Origin: Curtobacterium sp. 9128
Lineage (GTDB): Bacteria; Actinomycetota; Actinomycetes; Actinomycetales; Microbacteriaceae
Assembly: GCF_007673775.1 (NCBI RefSeq)
Contig: NZ_VEAF01000001.1
Span: 496,001 to 560,000, forward strand
DNA: 64,000 nt
Reading direction: 5' to 3'
Of this stretch, positions 46,177 to 56,116 are shown in pieces; position 1 is the first letter of the stretch, and each line of letters opens with the position of its first letter. The position numbers were made by a program, and so were the translations under genes. The notes under the pieces are model-generated. The model had not been told where the DNA came from and did no database searches. It worked only from the letters and a program-made list of their open reading frames with translations.

Positions 46177-47226
46177 ATGCCCGACCCGAGGTCCCACGAA
46201 CCGTCGCTGGCCGAGCCGATCCTGCACCGTGCGGCCCGCATCGAGGACGCCGTCCAGGAGTTCCGCGAGCAGCGGGCCCGCCGCCACGGTCTCGTCCCGA
46301 CGGTCATCCCGTACACCGGGTACGGCGCTCCCGGGTGGATCCGCGTGCTCTGTCGCGTGCTCCTCACCCGGCGCGGGCTCGCCTCGGATGCCTCCTACAC
46401 CGGCGTCCGCGGCTGGCGGACCTTCACGAGCGTCGCGGTGGACCACGCCGAGGTGACGATCAGTGCCGGCGGGGTGACGCACACGGTGCAGTCCGACCGG
46501 GGCGGCGTCGTGGACACGATCGTGCCGATCGACCTCGAACCCGGGTGGCAGACCATCCGCCTGTCGGCCGGCGGACAGCGCGACGCCGAGGCCGACGTGT
46601 TCGTCGTGCACCCGGACACCCGCTTCGGCCTGCTGTCGGACATCGACGACACCGTCATGGTGACCTCGCTCCCCCGCCCGATGCTCGCGGCGTGGAACTC
46701 GTTCGTCCTCACCGAGCACGCCCGCCGCCCCGTGCCGGGCATGTCGGTGCTCTACGAGCGCGTCCTCGCCCAGCACCCCGGCGCCCCGACCGTCTACCTC
46801 TCCACGGGGGCGTGGAACGTGGCGCCGACGCTGCAGCGCTTCCTGACGCGGAACATGTACCCGTCGGGCACGCTCCTGCTGACCGACTGGGGCCCCACGC
46901 ACGACCGCTTCTTCCGCAGCGGGCAGCTCCACAAGCACGAGAACCTCCGCCGGCTCGCGCGGGACTTCCCGGACGTGAAGTGGCTGCTCGTGGGCGACGA
47001 CGGTCAGCACGACGAGACCCTGTACGGCGACTTCGCCCGGGAGCACCCGGAGAACGTCGCGGGTGTGGCGATCCGCCAGCTCTCCACGAGCGAGGCCGTG
47101 CTCGCCGGTGGCCGGTCGCGGGCACAGGAGCGATCGCGTGAATCCGCGGCGCCGTGGGTCTACGCGCCGGACGGTGCGGGACTGTGGACCGAGCTGGCCC
47201 GGGTCGGGATCACGCAGCTCGACTAG
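46177..47226 (+). CDS. App1-type phosphatidate phosphatase domain protein (DUF2183)
   Basis: A 349-residue protein with the App1 phosphatase catalytic domain (formerly DUF2183), named for a yeast Mg2+-dependent phosphatidate phosphatase. The HAD-like motif SDIDDTV has Asp155 and Asp157, with the later YLSTGAWNVAPTLQRFL and VKWLLVGDDGQHDETLYG segments typical of the family. The first 140 residues are a beta-rich domain without a clear match. There is no signal peptide. In bacteria the substrate is not established. It is divergent from tetR and starts 72 bases before the GH15 gene in the same direction when measured between stop and start. Confidence 0.88.
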   Translation: MPDPRSHEPSLAEPILHRAARIEDAVQEFREQRARRHGLVPTVIPYTGYGAPGWIRVLCRVLLTRRGLASDASYTGVRGWRTFTSVAVDHAEVTISAGGVTHTVQSDRGGVVDTIVPIDLEPGWQTIRLSAGGQRDAEADVFVVHPDTRFGLLSDIDDTVMVTSLPRPMLAAWNSFVLTEHARRPVPGMSVLYERVLAQHPGAPTVYLSTGAWNVAPTLQRFLTRNMYPSGTLLLTDWGPTHDRFFRSGQLHKHENLRRLARDFPDVKWLLVGDDGQHDETLYGDFAREHPENVAGVAIRQLSTSEAVLAGGRSRAQERSRESAAPWVYAPDGAGLWTELARVGITQLD

Positions 47227-47298
47227 TCCCTGCGTGCACTCTCAGTCCGCGGCGCACGGCAGCGGTGTGACCCCTGCCGCGAGTGGTTCGATCGACCC

Positions 47299-49170
47299 AT
47301 GACCCAGCGCATCGAAGACCACGCGATCATCGGCGACTGCCACACCGCCGCCCTCGTCGACCGATCCGGGACCATCGACTGGGCGTGCCTGCCGCGCTTC
47401 GACAGTCCGTCGACCTTCGCCGCGCTCCTCGGTGACGAGCACGACGGGCACTGGACGCTCCGGCCGACCGACCAGGACGCCACCGCGGTCCGCCGGTACG
47501 ACGAGGACACCCTCGTGCTGACGACGATCTGGACGACCGCGACCGGCGTCGTCGAGGTGACGGACTTCATGCCCGTCGGCGCGCACCGGGCGAGCATCGT
47601 CCGACGCGTCCGCGGTCTGCGTGGCGAGGTGGAGGTGCGCCAGGCCATCCGCATCCGGTTCGACTACGCGCGGGCGCTCCCCTGGGTCCGCCAGGTCGGG
47701 GACGACGACGGTCCCGCCCTCGTCGCCACCGCCGGACCCGGGTCGGTCATCGTCACGGGCATCCGGTTCCACGCGGACGACCACCGGCACGTCGCGACGA
47801 GGACCGTGCACGACGGCGACGTGCTCGACACCGTCCTCACCTGGTACCCCTCGCACCGCGAGCCGCCGGAGCCGGTCGACGTCGACGACGCCCTCGCATC
47901 CACCAGGCGGTGGTGGCGCGACTGGGCCGGGAGCGCCCGCGTCGACGGCCGGTACGCCGACGCCACTCGCCGCTCACTGCTCTTCCTCCGTGCGATGACG
48001 CACGCCGAGACCGGCGGGGTCGTCGCCGCGGCCACCACCAGCCTGCCGGAGGACCCGGGCGGGGAACGCAACTGGGACTACCGGTACGTGTGGCTCCGCG
48101 ACGCGTCGCTGGCGCTCGCCTCGATGATCGCGCACGGCTACCGCGACGAGGCGAAGCACTGGCGGGGGTGGCTGCTCCGCGCGATCGCCGGCGACCCCGC
48201 CGACGTGCAGATCATGTACGGCATCGCGGGCGAGCGGGAGCTGCCCGAGTGGGAGCTCGACCACCTGGCCGGGTACGCCGACTCGAAGCCGGTCCGGGTC
48301 GGCAACGGCGCGTACACGCAGTACCAGGGCGACGTGTTCGGCGAGGTGCTCGCCGCGCTGCACGACGCCCGCGAGCTCGGGGTCGAGGAGAACGCCGACT
48401 CCTGGGCCCTCCAGCGGGCACTCCTCGGCTACGTCGAGGAGCACTGGAAGGAGCCGGACAACGGCATCTGGGAGATGCGCGGACCGCGGCGCGACTTCAC
48501 GCACTCCCGCGCGATGGTCTGGGCGGCGTTCGACCGCGGTGTCGCCGCGGTCGAGGAATTCGGGCTCGAGGGCCCGGCGGACCGCTGGCGACAGCTGCGT
48601 GACGCCGTGCGCGCCGAGATCGACGAGCACGGGTGGAACGCCGAACGCGGCTCGTTCCGCCAGCACTACGACACCGACGAGGTCGACGCCAGCCTGCTGG
48701 TGCTCCCCCAGATCGGCTTCTGCCGGGCCGACGACCCCCGCATGCTCGGCACCGTCGCGGCGATCGAGCAGGACCTCCGCGTCGGCGACGACGGCCTCGT
48801 CCTGCGGTACCGCACCACGAGCGGCTTCGACGGGCTGAGCGGCAGCGAGCACCCGTTCCTGGCGTGCTCGTTCTGGCTCGTCGAGCAGTACGCGGCGTCC
48901 GGCCGGATCGAGGACGCGGAGAAGCTCATGGACGTGCTCGTCGGGTACGCCAACGACGTCGGCATGCTCTCCGAGGAGATCGACGTCGCCACCGGACACC
49001 ACATCGGCAACACCCCGCAGGCCCTGTCCCACCTGACGCTCGTCTCGGCCGCCGACGCGATCGCCCGTGCCCGCGGCGCCGCCGCCGGTCACCGCACCCG
49101 CACGCCGCAGCACGACGGCTCCACGCACTCCTGGACCGGGGAGGGCGGCCGGGCCGGCGTGCCGGCCTGA
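47299..49170 (+). CDS. Glycoside hydrolase family 15 (glucoamylase/trehalase-like)
   Basis: A 623-residue cytoplasmic enzyme of the GH15 family. The N-terminal beta-sandwich begins IEDHAIIGDCHTAALVDRSGTIDWACLPRFDSPS, split by usual turns, and the (alpha/alpha)6 barrel begins near residue 220 (NWDYRYVWLRDASLAL, the family signature). WEMRGPRRDFTHSRAMVWAAFDR and the closing GNTPQALSHLTLV are also family hallmarks, the last near the catalytic base. Actinobacterial members of this type include trehalases (Mycobacterium), so trehalose or maltooligosaccharides are candidates. Length is normal and there is no signal peptide. A bidirectional terminator follows. Confidence 0.93.
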   Translation: MTQRIEDHAIIGDCHTAALVDRSGTIDWACLPRFDSPSTFAALLGDEHDGHWTLRPTDQDATAVRRYDEDTLVLTTIWTTATGVVEVTDFMPVGAHRASIVRRVRGLRGEVEVRQAIRIRFDYARALPWVRQVGDDDGPALVATAGPGSVIVTGIRFHADDHRHVATRTVHDGDVLDTVLTWYPSHREPPEPVDVDDALASTRRWWRDWAGSARVDGRYADATRRSLLFLRAMTHAETGGVVAAATTSLPEDPGGERNWDYRYVWLRDASLALASMIAHGYRDEAKHWRGWLLRAIAGDPADVQIMYGIAGERELPEWELDHLAGYADSKPVRVGNGAYTQYQGDVFGEVLAALHDARELGVEENADSWALQRALLGYVEEHWKEPDNGIWEMRGPRRDFTHSRAMVWAAFDRGVAAVEEFGLEGPADRWRQLRDAVRAEIDEHGWNAERGSFRQHYDTDEVDASLLVLPQIGFCRADDPRMLGTVAAIEQDLRVGDDGLVLRYRTTSGFDGLSGSEHPFLACSFWLVEQYAASGRIEDAEKLMDVLVGYANDVGMLSEEIDVATGHHIGNTPQALSHLTLVSAADAIARARGAAAGHRTRTPQHDGSTHSWTGEGGRAGVPA

Positions 49171-49198
49171 GTCGTTCGTCGGGTCCCGACCACACGCA

Positions 49199-49238
49199 GA
49201 CGGGAGGCCCGGTGCCAGCTGGCACCGGGCCTCCCGTC
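49199..49238. terminator. Bidirectional terminator, perfect 40-base palindrome
   Basis: GACGGGAGGCCCGGTGCCAG (49199-49218) is followed directly by its exact reverse complement (49219-49238), with no spacer. It serves the convergent GH15 and zwf genes. It is built from two inverted copies of the GGACTGGAGGC-type element. Confidence 0.85.
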
Positions 49239-49270
49239 ATGCAGGTGCGTCGGTCAGGACGCGGCGTGCG

Positions 49271-50644
49271 TCAGGAGGACGACTCCCAGTCCGCCGGCCC
49301 GCGCGAACCGGCGCGGTACTCCTCGAGCGGGACCTCGTCGGCCTTCCAGGCCGTGACGACCGGCTCGACGATCTCCCAGCAGCGCTCCGCGACGTCGCCG
49401 CGGATGGAGAGCAGCGGGTCGTCGTGGAAGATCCCGTTGAGCACCTCGCCGTAGGGGGTCAGTTCGCCGTCGCTGAAGGACGACGACAGCGTGACCTGGC
49501 CCATCTCGAACGGGTTGCCACCGCCGTTGGCCGACACGGTCAGCTCGATCTCGTCCGGGTTCAGCACGATGCGCAGCGTGTCCGCCTTCGGGCGACCGCT
49601 GAGGCCGGAGGGCAGGCGCGTCACCGGCTTGAAGGTGATGAGCACCTCCTTCCGGCTCGCACCGAGGGCCTTGCCCGAACGCAGCGTGAAGGGGACGCCC
49701 TTCCAGCGAGCGGTGTCGACCTCGACGGAGATCTCGGCGAGCGTCTCCGTCTCGCGCGACTTGTCGACGCCGTCCTCGTCCTGGTAGGACGGCAGCTCCT
49801 TGCCGTCGATGGTGCCGGCCGTGTAGACCGCACGACGCGACGCGATCTTCGGGTCGCCGCCCTTGAGTTCGGTCGATCGGAGCGCCCGGGCCAGGGACGA
49901 GCGGAACTCGACGGCGTCGATGTCGGCCGGAGCGTCCATCGTGACGATGCCGAGGATCTGCAGCAGATGCGACTGGATCATGTCGACCATCGCACCGGCC
50001 TCGTCGTAGTACTGCGCGCGGTTCTCGAGCCCGAGGGTCTCGTCGTAGAAGATGTCGACCTTCTCGATGTTCTCCGCGTTCCAGATGGGCTCGAACAGGC
50101 GGTTGGCGAAGCGCAGACCGATGATGTTGAGGACCGTGGTGCGACCAAGGAAGTGGTCGGTGCGGTGCACGCGCTCTTCGGGGACGAGCTTGAGGACCGT
50201 CTCGTTGAGGGCCTTGGCGCTGGCGACGTCCGTGCCGAAGGGCTTCTCGAAGGCGAGGGTCGTCCCCTCGGGGAGCTCGACCTGCTGCAGGGCCTCGCAG
50301 ATGTCCGAGGCGATCTGCGGCGGGAGGGCGAAGTACAGGATCGGCTCGTTGTCCGCCGCGGCGAGGAGCGCCTCGAGGTGCTTCGGGTCGGTCGGGTCGC
50401 CCTGGATGAACTGCGTCGACGCGATCGTGGCGTCGACCTCGGGGCCCTGGACGTCCTGCGAGGCGAAGGACTTCGTGACGATGTCCTTCCACTGCTCGGG
50501 GGAACGCTCGCTGCGTCCCGTACCGATCAGCTGCACGGGGACGGAGCGTCCGCTCTGCAGGAACGTCCCGAGGCCGGGCAGCAGCAGGCGGGAGGCGAGG
50601 TCGCCCGTCGCGCCGAAGATGATGAGGGTGCGCTTGTCGGTCAC
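49271..50644 (-). CDS. zwf: Glucose-6-phosphate dehydrogenase-like protein
   Basis: A 457-residue member of the G6PDH family, which oxidises glucose 6-phosphate to 6-phosphogluconolactone with NADP. The nucleotide motif FGATGDLASR is near residue 9 and EKPFGTD is present. The substrate peptide reads RTDHFLGR instead of the usual RIDHYLGK, changing Tyr to Phe and Lys to Arg. It is also shorter than the usual 490-515 residues. It may be a second copy with altered kinetics or substrate; no opcA, tal or gnd lies nearby. The GTG at 50644 has AAAGGAG nine bases upstream. Confidence 0.88.
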   Translation of the reverse strand: MTDKRTLIIFGATGDLASRLLLPGLGTFLQSGRSVPVQLIGTGRSERSPEQWKDIVTKSFASQDVQGPEVDATIASTQFIQGDPTDPKHLEALLAAADNEPILYFALPPQIASDICEALQQVELPEGTTLAFEKPFGTDVASAKALNETVLKLVPEERVHRTDHFLGRTTVLNIIGLRFANRLFEPIWNAENIEKVDIFYDETLGLENRAQYYDEAGAMVDMIQSHLLQILGIVTMDAPADIDAVEFRSSLARALRSTELKGGDPKIASRRAVYTAGTIDGKELPSYQDEDGVDKSRETETLAEISVEVDTARWKGVPFTLRSGKALGASRKEVLITFKPVTRLPSGLSGRPKADTLRIVLNPDEIELTVSANGGGNPFEMGQVTLSSSFSDGELTPYGEVLNGIFHDDPLLSIRGDVAERCWEIVEPVVTAWKADEVPLEEYRAGSRGPADWESSS

Positions 50645-50758
50645 CGGTGGTGACTCCTTTCGCGAGGTGGAGGGGTCCGCATGGCTCCAAGCCGTACACG
50701 GGCCGGTTGATTCCCGGGTGGGCGAACGCCGTTGCGCGCGCTCCCGGAGGTCGTCCGG

Positions 50759-50802
50759 ACGCACGTCGGGCGGCACCGGAAGTGGTGCCGCCCGAAGTGC
50801 GT
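50759..50802 (-). terminator. ctaF terminator
   Basis: A 19-base-pair stem with one mismatch (50759-50777 with 50784-50802) around a six-base loop, beginning ten bases past the ctaF stop. It closes the ctaC-ctaD-ctaF operon. Confidence 0.85.
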
Positions 50803-50812
50803 CAGGTGTGGG

Positions 50813-51232
50813 TCAGTGCCCGAAGTTGCCGCGGTAGTACTCGAAGACCCAGCCGACGAGGGTCACGGCGACGAACGCGAGACCGATCGGCACGATCCAC
50901 AGTCCGGCTGCGACGCCGAGGAAGACGATCGAGGTGGAGGCCGCCAGGAGGATGGGCCACCACGACCACGGGCTGAAGTGCCCGAGCTCGGCGTCGCCGT
51001 CCTCGATGTTGGCGTCCTGACGGTCCTCCGGCAGGTCGCCGCCCTGGGCGGAGAGCACGCGGCCGAGGTAGAACGCGATGAACGCGGCCATGATCCCGAC
51101 GAGGCCGATGCCGACCGTGCCGACCGGCTCCCACCCGCCGTTGTGGGCGAGTGCGTACCAGGTCGTGTACGCGGCATCCGCGAGGACGAAGAACCCGAAG
51201 AGGATCCAGAACAGGTTGACGTTGGCGCGCAT
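50813..51232 (-). CDS. ctaF: Cytochrome c oxidase subunit IV, actinobacterial type
   Basis: A 139-residue membrane subunit found in actinobacterial aa3 oxidases. Helices lie at about 6-25 and 38-60 and a C-terminal pair at about 90-133 (WWPILLAASTSIVFLGVAAGLWIVPIG, split by its turn). It ends FEYYRGNFGH, a hallmark of the family. It follows ctaD by four bases in the same direction. It is thought to support assembly and stability rather than catalysis. Confidence 0.93.
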   Translation of the reverse strand: MRANVNLFWILFGFFVLADAAYTTWYALAHNGGWEPVGTVGIGLVGIMAAFIAFYLGRVLSAQGGDLPEDRQDANIEDGDAELGHFSPWSWWPILLAASTSIVFLGVAAGLWIVPIGLAFVAVTLVGWVFEYYRGNFGH

Positions 51233-51236
51233 GGCC

Positions 51237-52973
51237 TTACTTCACCTCGCCCTTCGCGGCGTCGTAGGTCGGGGCGTCCGGAGCGTCCTTCGCGGGACCG
51301 ACACCCACCGGCACGCCGGCTTCCGGGTGGTTCAGGTCGAAGGCCGGGGACTCGGAACGGATCCGCGGGATCGACGTGAAGTTGTGCCGCGGCGGCGGGC
51401 AGCTGGTCGCCCACTCGAGCGAACGGCCGTAGCCCCACGGGTCGTTCACGGCCACCTTCGGGGCGTTCCGCGCGGTGACGTAGACGTTGAAGATGAACGG
51501 CAGGAACGAGATGCCGAGGATCATCGCGCCGATCGTCGACAGCTGGTTCATCCAGGTGAAGCCGTCGTTCGGCAGGTACGTCGCGTAGCGGCGCGGCATG
51601 CCGATGACGCCCAGCCAGTGCTGGATGAGGAACGTCGTGTGGAAGCCGATGAACAGCAGCCAGAAGTGGATCTTGCCGAGGCGCTCGTTGAGCATGCGTC
51701 CCGTCCACTTCGGCCACCAGAAGTAGAAGCCGGAGAACATCGCGAACACGACGGTGCCGAACACGACGTAGTGGAAGTGCGCCACGACGAAGTAGGAGTC
51801 GGACACGTGGAAGTCGAGCGGCGGGGACGCCAGGATGACACCCGTCAGACCACCGAACGTGAAGGTGATGAGGAAGCCGATCGCCCAGAGGATCGGGGTC
51901 TCGAACGTCACCGAGCCGCGCCACATGGTGCCGACCCAGTTGAAGATCTTCACGCCGGTCGGGACCGCGATGAGCATCGTCATGAGCGAGAACCACGGCA
52001 GCAGCACCGAACCGGTGACGTACATGTGGTGCGCCCACACCGTGACCGACAGGGCTGCGATCGAGATGGTCGCGTAGACCAGGGTCTTGTAGCCGAAGAC
52101 GGGCTTGCGGCTGAAGACCGGGAAGACCTCGGTCACGATGCCGAAGAACGGCAGGGCGATGATGTAGACCTCGGGGTGGCCGAAGAACCAGAAGAGGTGC
52201 TGCCAGAGCAGGGCCCCGCCGTTGGCCGGGTTGAAGATCTGCGCGTCGAACACGCGGTCGAGCCCGAGGCCGAAGAGCGCGGCGGCCAGCACCGGGAAGG
52301 CCATCAGGACCAGCAGCGACGTCACGAGGGTGTTCCACGTGAAGATCGACATGCGGAACATGGTCATGCCGGGGGCACGCATCGTGATGATCGTGGTGAT
52401 GAAGTTCACCGCGCCGAGGATCGTCGAGAAGCCGGTCAGGCCGAGCCCGAAGACCCAGAGCGTCCCGCCGAGCCCCGGTGTGAACGTGGTGTCACTGAGT
52501 GGGGCGTAGGCGAACCAGCCGAACGACGCCGCACCCTGCGGGGTGAGGAAGCCGCCGACGGCGATGAGGCCGCCGAAGAAGTACAGCCAGAAGGCGAAGC
52601 CGTTCAGACGCGGGAACGCCACGTCCGGCGCACCGATCTGCAGCGGCATGATCGCGTTCGCGAAGCCCGAGAACAGCGGCGTCGCGAAGAGCAGCAGCAT
52701 GATCGTGCCGTGCATCGTGAACAGCTGGTTGTACTGCTCCTTCGTGGCCACGAGCTGCAGCCCGGGCTCGAAGAGCTGCGCGCGGATGACGAGCGCCATC
52801 ACGCCGGCGAGCAGGAAGTACAGGAACGACGTGATCAGGTACATGTACCCGATCGTCTTGTGGTCGGTGGAGGTGATCCACCGGACGATGGTGTTGCCCT
52901 TCCGACCGACCTTCGACGCCTGGAAGTCCGGCGTCGCGGTGGTGGTCGGTTGGCCGACGAATGACGTGGTCAT
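51237..52973 (-). CDS. ctaD: Cytochrome c oxidase subunit I (aa3)
   Basis: The catalytic heme-copper subunit, 578 residues with twelve membrane helices. The CuB region is [17 protein letters not shown], followed by HHMYVTG with the paired histidines, and later VAHFHYV with the heme ligands. Residues [13 protein letters not shown] lie in the K channel. It holds heme a, heme a3 and CuB and pumps protons. The ATG is at 52973; ctaC lies 14 bases upstream. ctaE and the qcr genes are absent from the window, so they must lie elsewhere. Confidence 0.97.
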   Translation of the reverse strand: MTTSFVGQPTTTATPDFQASKVGRKGNTIVRWITSTDHKTIGYMYLITSFLYFLLAGVMALVIRAQLFEPGLQLVATKEQYNQLFTMHGTIMLLLFATPLFSGFANAIMPLQIGAPDVAFPRLNGFAFWLYFFGGLIAVGGFLTPQGAASFGWFAYAPLSDTTFTPGLGGTLWVFGLGLTGFSTILGAVNFITTIITMRAPGMTMFRMSIFTWNTLVTSLLVLMAFPVLAAALFGLGLDRVFDAQIFNPANGGALLWQHLFWFFGHPEVYIIALPFFGIVTEVFPVFSRKPVFGYKTLVYATISIAALSVTVWAHHMYVTGSVLLPWFSLMTMLIAVPTGVKIFNWVGTMWRGSVTFETPILWAIGFLITFTFGGLTGVILASPPLDFHVSDSYFVVAHFHYVVFGTVVFAMFSGFYFWWPKWTGRMLNERLGKIHFWLLFIGFHTTFLIQHWLGVIGMPRRYATYLPNDGFTWMNQLSTIGAMILGISFLPFIFNVYVTARNAPKVAVNDPWGYGRSLEWATSCPPPRHNFTSIPRIRSESPAFDLNHPEAGVPVGVGPAKDAPDAPTYDAAKGEVK

Positions 52974-52987
52974 CTGGCGAGCCCCTA

Positions 52988-53890
52988 CTACTTGTTGTCG
53001 CTGGACGCCGTGACGGGCGCCTTGTTGTCAGGCTGGTTGGTGTTGGTGTTGTACTCGTTGCCGAGCAGGCCCACCTTGCCCTGGTCCTTGAGCGTGTCGA
53101 GGTACGCCTGGTACTTCGCCGGCGACACGACCTTGACCTGGAAGAGCATCAGGGAGTGGTACTCGCCGCAGAGCTCGGCGCACTTGCCCTGGTACGTGCC
53201 TTCCTTCTCCGGGATGAAGTACTCGTAGTTCGTCTTCCCGGGGAGCATGTCCTTCTTGTAGAGGAAGTCGATGACCCAGAAGGAGTGGTCGACGTCGCGC
53301 GAGCTGAGCTCGATCTTGACCTTCTTGCCGACCGGCAGGTACAGCGTCGGCAGCTGCGACTCGTCGATCGAGCCGTTGCCGTTCTCCTCTTCCTGGGCCT
53401 GGATGCCCTGGTAGTAGACGCTCTTCGACGGGTCGTTCTGGTCGATGTAGTTGAAGTCCCATGCCCAGCGCTTGCCGTAGACGTGCACCGTGGTGTCCGG
53501 CTGCGCGAACGGCTTCTCGATCGCGGCCTGGTCCTTCGCGGTGAAGGCGAAGAAGCCGAGCACCAGGATGAGCGGCACGATCGTGTAGAAGATCTCGAGC
53601 GGCATGTTGTAGCGCATCTGCACCGGGAGGCCGGTCTGGCCCTTCCGACGGCGGTAGACGATCGCGGCCCAGATGATCAGGCCCCAGACGATGAGACCGA
53701 CGGCGAGGAGCACGACCCAGCTGGTGGTCCACAGTCCGACGATGCGGCTGGTGTGGTTCGTGACGTTCTTCGTCTCATCGGTGCCCGGCAGCCACCCGTT
53801 GAGCTGCTGCTGCGAGCAACCCGCCAGTGCGATGACCAGACCGACGGCCACCGGGACGGCCGCCCAACGTATACGGCGATTCGAACGCAC
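52988..53890 (-). CDS. ctaC: Cytochrome c oxidase subunit II
   Basis: The CuA-bearing subunit that accepts electrons from cytochrome c. The 300-residue precursor has a lipoprotein signal ending LAGC (Cys25), two membrane helices at about 52-75 and 95-118, and a cupredoxin domain with the CuA site [16 protein letters not shown], both cysteines present. The W-rich [12 protein letters not shown] segment is the electron entry region. The GTG at 53890 is preferred because AGAGG lies five bases upstream and the signal peptide then begins RSNRRIRW. It is first in the ctaC-ctaD-ctaF operon, with about 210 bases of upstream sequence and no clear promoter consensus. Confidence 0.95.
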   Translation of the reverse strand: MRSNRRIRWAAVPVAVGLVIALAGCSQQQLNGWLPGTDETKNVTNHTSRIVGLWTTSWVVLLAVGLIVWGLIIWAAIVYRRRKGQTGLPVQMRYNMPLEIFYTIVPLILVLGFFAFTAKDQAAIEKPFAQPDTTVHVYGKRWAWDFNYIDQNDPSKSVYYQGIQAQEEENGNGSIDESQLPTLYLPVGKKVKIELSSRDVDHSFWVIDFLYKKDMLPGKTNYEYFIPEKEGTYQGKCAELCGEYHSLMLFQVKVVSPAKYQAYLDTLKDQGKVGLLGNEYNTNTNQPDNKAPVTASSDNK

Positions 53891-54102
53891 TGTTACCTCT
53901 CGGAATGACGTGAACCCGGAGCACAGTCCGTCGAAGACCGACGTGAGGCGCACCAAGGCGTCTCCTGGCTGGCTCCCAGCTTGGTTGGAACACTCCTAGC
54001 TTACTCGCAGCTGGTGACGCCTCGCGCACACGCGACACACCCAGCGACCGGATGTGGACACTCACGGGAGGCGTTTCCCCTGGTCACCGCGGACTGGCCG
54101 CA

Positions 54103-54157
54103 CGACGAACGCGAGCGGGGAGCGACCGTGTCGGTCGTTCCCCGCTCGCGTTCGTCG
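54103..54157 (-). terminator. erpA terminator
   Basis: CGACGAACGCGAGCGGGGA (54103-54121) pairs perfectly with TCCCCGCTCGCGTTCGTCG (54139-54157), with a nested CGACCG/CGGTCG stem inside. It begins 12 bases past the erpA stop. The remaining bases up to ctaC (53891-54102) hold the ctaC leader and no other feature I can support. Confidence 0.85.
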
Positions 54158-54169
54158 AGCCCGTGCGGT

Positions 54170-54544
54170 TCAGTGGAAGCTGTCGCCGCACGCGCAGCTG
54201 CCCTGCGCGTTGGGGTTGTCGATGGTGAAGCCCTGCTTCTGGATGGTGTCCTCGAAGTCGATCGTCGCGCCGTCGAGGTACGGGACGCTCATCTTGTCGA
54301 CGACGACCTCGACCCCGTCGAACTCGGCGGTGGCGTCGCCGTCGAGGAGACGCTCGTCGAAGTACAGCTGGTAGATCAGACCCGAGCAGCCGCCCGGCTG
54401 GACGGCGAGACGCAGGCGGAGGTCGTCACGGCCTTCCTGCTCGAGGAGGCTCGCCACCTTCCCCGCTGCGGCGTCGCTGAGCAGGACCCCGTGCGACGCG
54501 GGTGCCGTCGCCGGCGTTGTCTCACTGGTGATGGTGTCGCTCAT
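54170..54544 (-). CDS. erpA: A-type iron-sulfur cluster carrier (ErpA/IscA family)
   Basis: A 124-residue Fe-S carrier that hands clusters to target enzymes. The three conserved cysteines are in GGCSGLIYQL and SCACGDSF, with the second pair near the C-terminus as expected. The first 15 residues are an unconserved Thr/Ala-rich extension. AGGAGG lies seven bases before the ATG, and TACAAT (54593-54588) is a good -10 box. It is a single-gene unit with its own terminator. The proximity to cytochrome oxidase genes is common in actinobacteria. Confidence 0.94.
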   Translation of the reverse strand: MSDTITSETTPATAPASHGVLLSDAAAGKVASLLEQEGRDDLRLRLAVQPGGCSGLIYQLYFDERLLDGDATAEFDGVEVVVDKMSVPYLDGATIDFEDTIQKQGFTIDNPNAQGSCACGDSFH

Positions 54545-54587
54545 GCGCCCCTCCTTCTGCGGCGGTGCGGATCACCGCGCCGGATCG

Positions 54588-54593
54588 ATTGTA
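54588..54593 (-). promoter_or_regulatory. -10 box of erpA
   Basis: TACAAT on the minus strand lies 43 bases upstream of the ATG, leaving room for a short leader with a Shine-Dalgarno sequence. The -35 region is not recognisable. A CGGGCCTCCAGG element (54634-54652) precedes it. Confidence 0.5.
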
Positions 54594-54652
54594 AGCACGC
54601 CCACCGACGGGCCGCAGCCGTTGTGGAGAACGTGCACCGGGCCTCCAGGTCG

Positions 54653-56110
54653 TCAGCGGGTCGCGAGGCGGGCCAGCAGGATCGTCTCGGAGGCGATCGC
54701 CCGGTGCAGCACCCCGAGGTGCTGCGACTCGTTCGGGCTGTGCGCCCGCGTGTCGGGGTCCTCGACCCCGGTCACCAGGATCTGCGCGTCCGGGAACTCC
54801 GCGGCCAGGTCGGACACGAACGGGATGGACCCGCCGATGCCCTGCTCCACCGGTTCGGCACCCCAGCCCTCGGTCATGGCGGTGCGGGCCTCGGCGACGG
54901 CCCAGCCGCTCGTGTCGACGAGGAAGCCGTCGCCGGCGTCGGGCTCGGTGATCTCGACGCGGGCGCCGAACGGCGTGTGCGCGTGGATGTGGCGCTCCAC
55001 CGCGGCGTACGCGTCGCGGGCCGACTGCCCCGGTGCCACGCGCACCGACACCCGCGCGGAGACGGTCGGCAGCAGCGTGTTCGAGGCGTTCGCGACGCTC
55101 GGGACGTCCATGCCCGTGACGGTGATCGACGGCTGGAACCACATGCGCGCGAGGACGTCACCGGTCCCGATCGGCGTCGCGCCCGCGACCAGGGCGGCGT
55201 CAGCGGCGAGCTCGGACTCGCTCCTGGCCGGGACCGGGGCGTCGTACGCGGTGAGCCCCTCGACCGCGACGGACCCGGCATCGTCGTGCAGCGATGCGAG
55301 GAGTCGCACCATCGGCAGCATCGCGTCGGGTGCCGCTCCCCCGAACATGCCGCTGTGGCTGGCGTGCTCGAGGGTCGTCAGCGTGAGCTTGAAGGTGACG
55401 TTCCCGCGGAGGGACACGGTGATCGCCGGGACCTCGGTCGACCAGTTGTCGCTGTCGGCGACCACGATGACGTCGGCGGCGAGGTGCTCCTTCTGCTCGC
55501 GGAGGAACGTGCGGAACGAACGGGAGCCGAACTCCTCCTCGCCCTCGACGAAGAGCACGATGCCGAGGTCGAGGTCGTCGCCGAACCGGGCGTGCAGGGC
55601 GCGGAGCGCGGCGACGTGGGTCATCACGCCGGCCTTGTCGTCCGACGCGCCGCGGCCGTAGAGGCGGTCGCCGCGGAGGGTCGGCTCGAACGGCGGCGTC
55701 TCCCACAGCGCGTCGTCGCCCTGCGGCTGGACGTCGTGGTGCGCGTAGAGCATCACGGTCGGCGTGCCGTTCCGGGCCGGTCGCACGGCGAGGACCGCCG
55801 GCTGGCCGAGCTCCACGCCGTCGTGCTCGGTGCCGGCGGCGGCGGAGGCTCCGTCGGGGGTGTCGCCGTCCACGGCACTGCGGACGATGCGGACCTCGTC
55901 GAACACACCGGTGCTCCGTGCCAGGTCCGCGACTGCCTCGGCGTTGCGGCGCACGTGGGCGGGGTCGAACGCCGACCACGACACCGACGGGATCCGCACG
56001 AGCGCCGACAGGTCCGCGATCGTGGTCGGCAGGTCGCCCTGCACCTGTTCGCGGAGGGCGTCGAGCAGGTCGGGGTCGGTCGCGGCGGCGGGCTGTGCGG
56101 TGTCGGTCAT
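54653..56110 (-). CDS. M20-family dipeptidase
   Basis: A 485-residue metallopeptidase of the M20 family (dipeptidase/carnosinase group). Metal ligands are in YAHHDVQPQGD, GRGASDDKAG and EGEEEFGS, the last with the catalytic Glu pair. The lid (dimerisation) domain occupies about residues 225-385, with SLRGNVTFKLTL and HASHSGMFGGAAPD. There is no signal peptide, so it acts in the cytoplasm on small peptides. TAGATT lies seven bases before the ATG, fitting a leaderless message, and overlaps a divergent -10 box for the DUF3043 gene. Confidence 0.92.
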   Translation of the reverse strand: MTDTAQPAAATDPDLLDALREQVQGDLPTTIADLSALVRIPSVSWSAFDPAHVRRNAEAVADLARSTGVFDEVRIVRSAVDGDTPDGASAAAGTEHDGVELGQPAVLAVRPARNGTPTVMLYAHHDVQPQGDDALWETPPFEPTLRGDRLYGRGASDDKAGVMTHVAALRALHARFGDDLDLGIVLFVEGEEEFGSRSFRTFLREQKEHLAADVIVVADSDNWSTEVPAITVSLRGNVTFKLTLTTLEHASHSGMFGGAAPDAMLPMVRLLASLHDDAGSVAVEGLTAYDAPVPARSESELAADAALVAGATPIGTGDVLARMWFQPSITVTGMDVPSVANASNTLLPTVSARVSVRVAPGQSARDAYAAVERHIHAHTPFGARVEITEPDAGDGFLVDTSGWAVAEARTAMTEGWGAEPVEQGIGGSIPFVSDLAAEFPDAQILVTGVEDPDTRAHSPNESQHLGVLHRAIASETILLARLATR

Positions 56111-56116
56111 GCCCGG

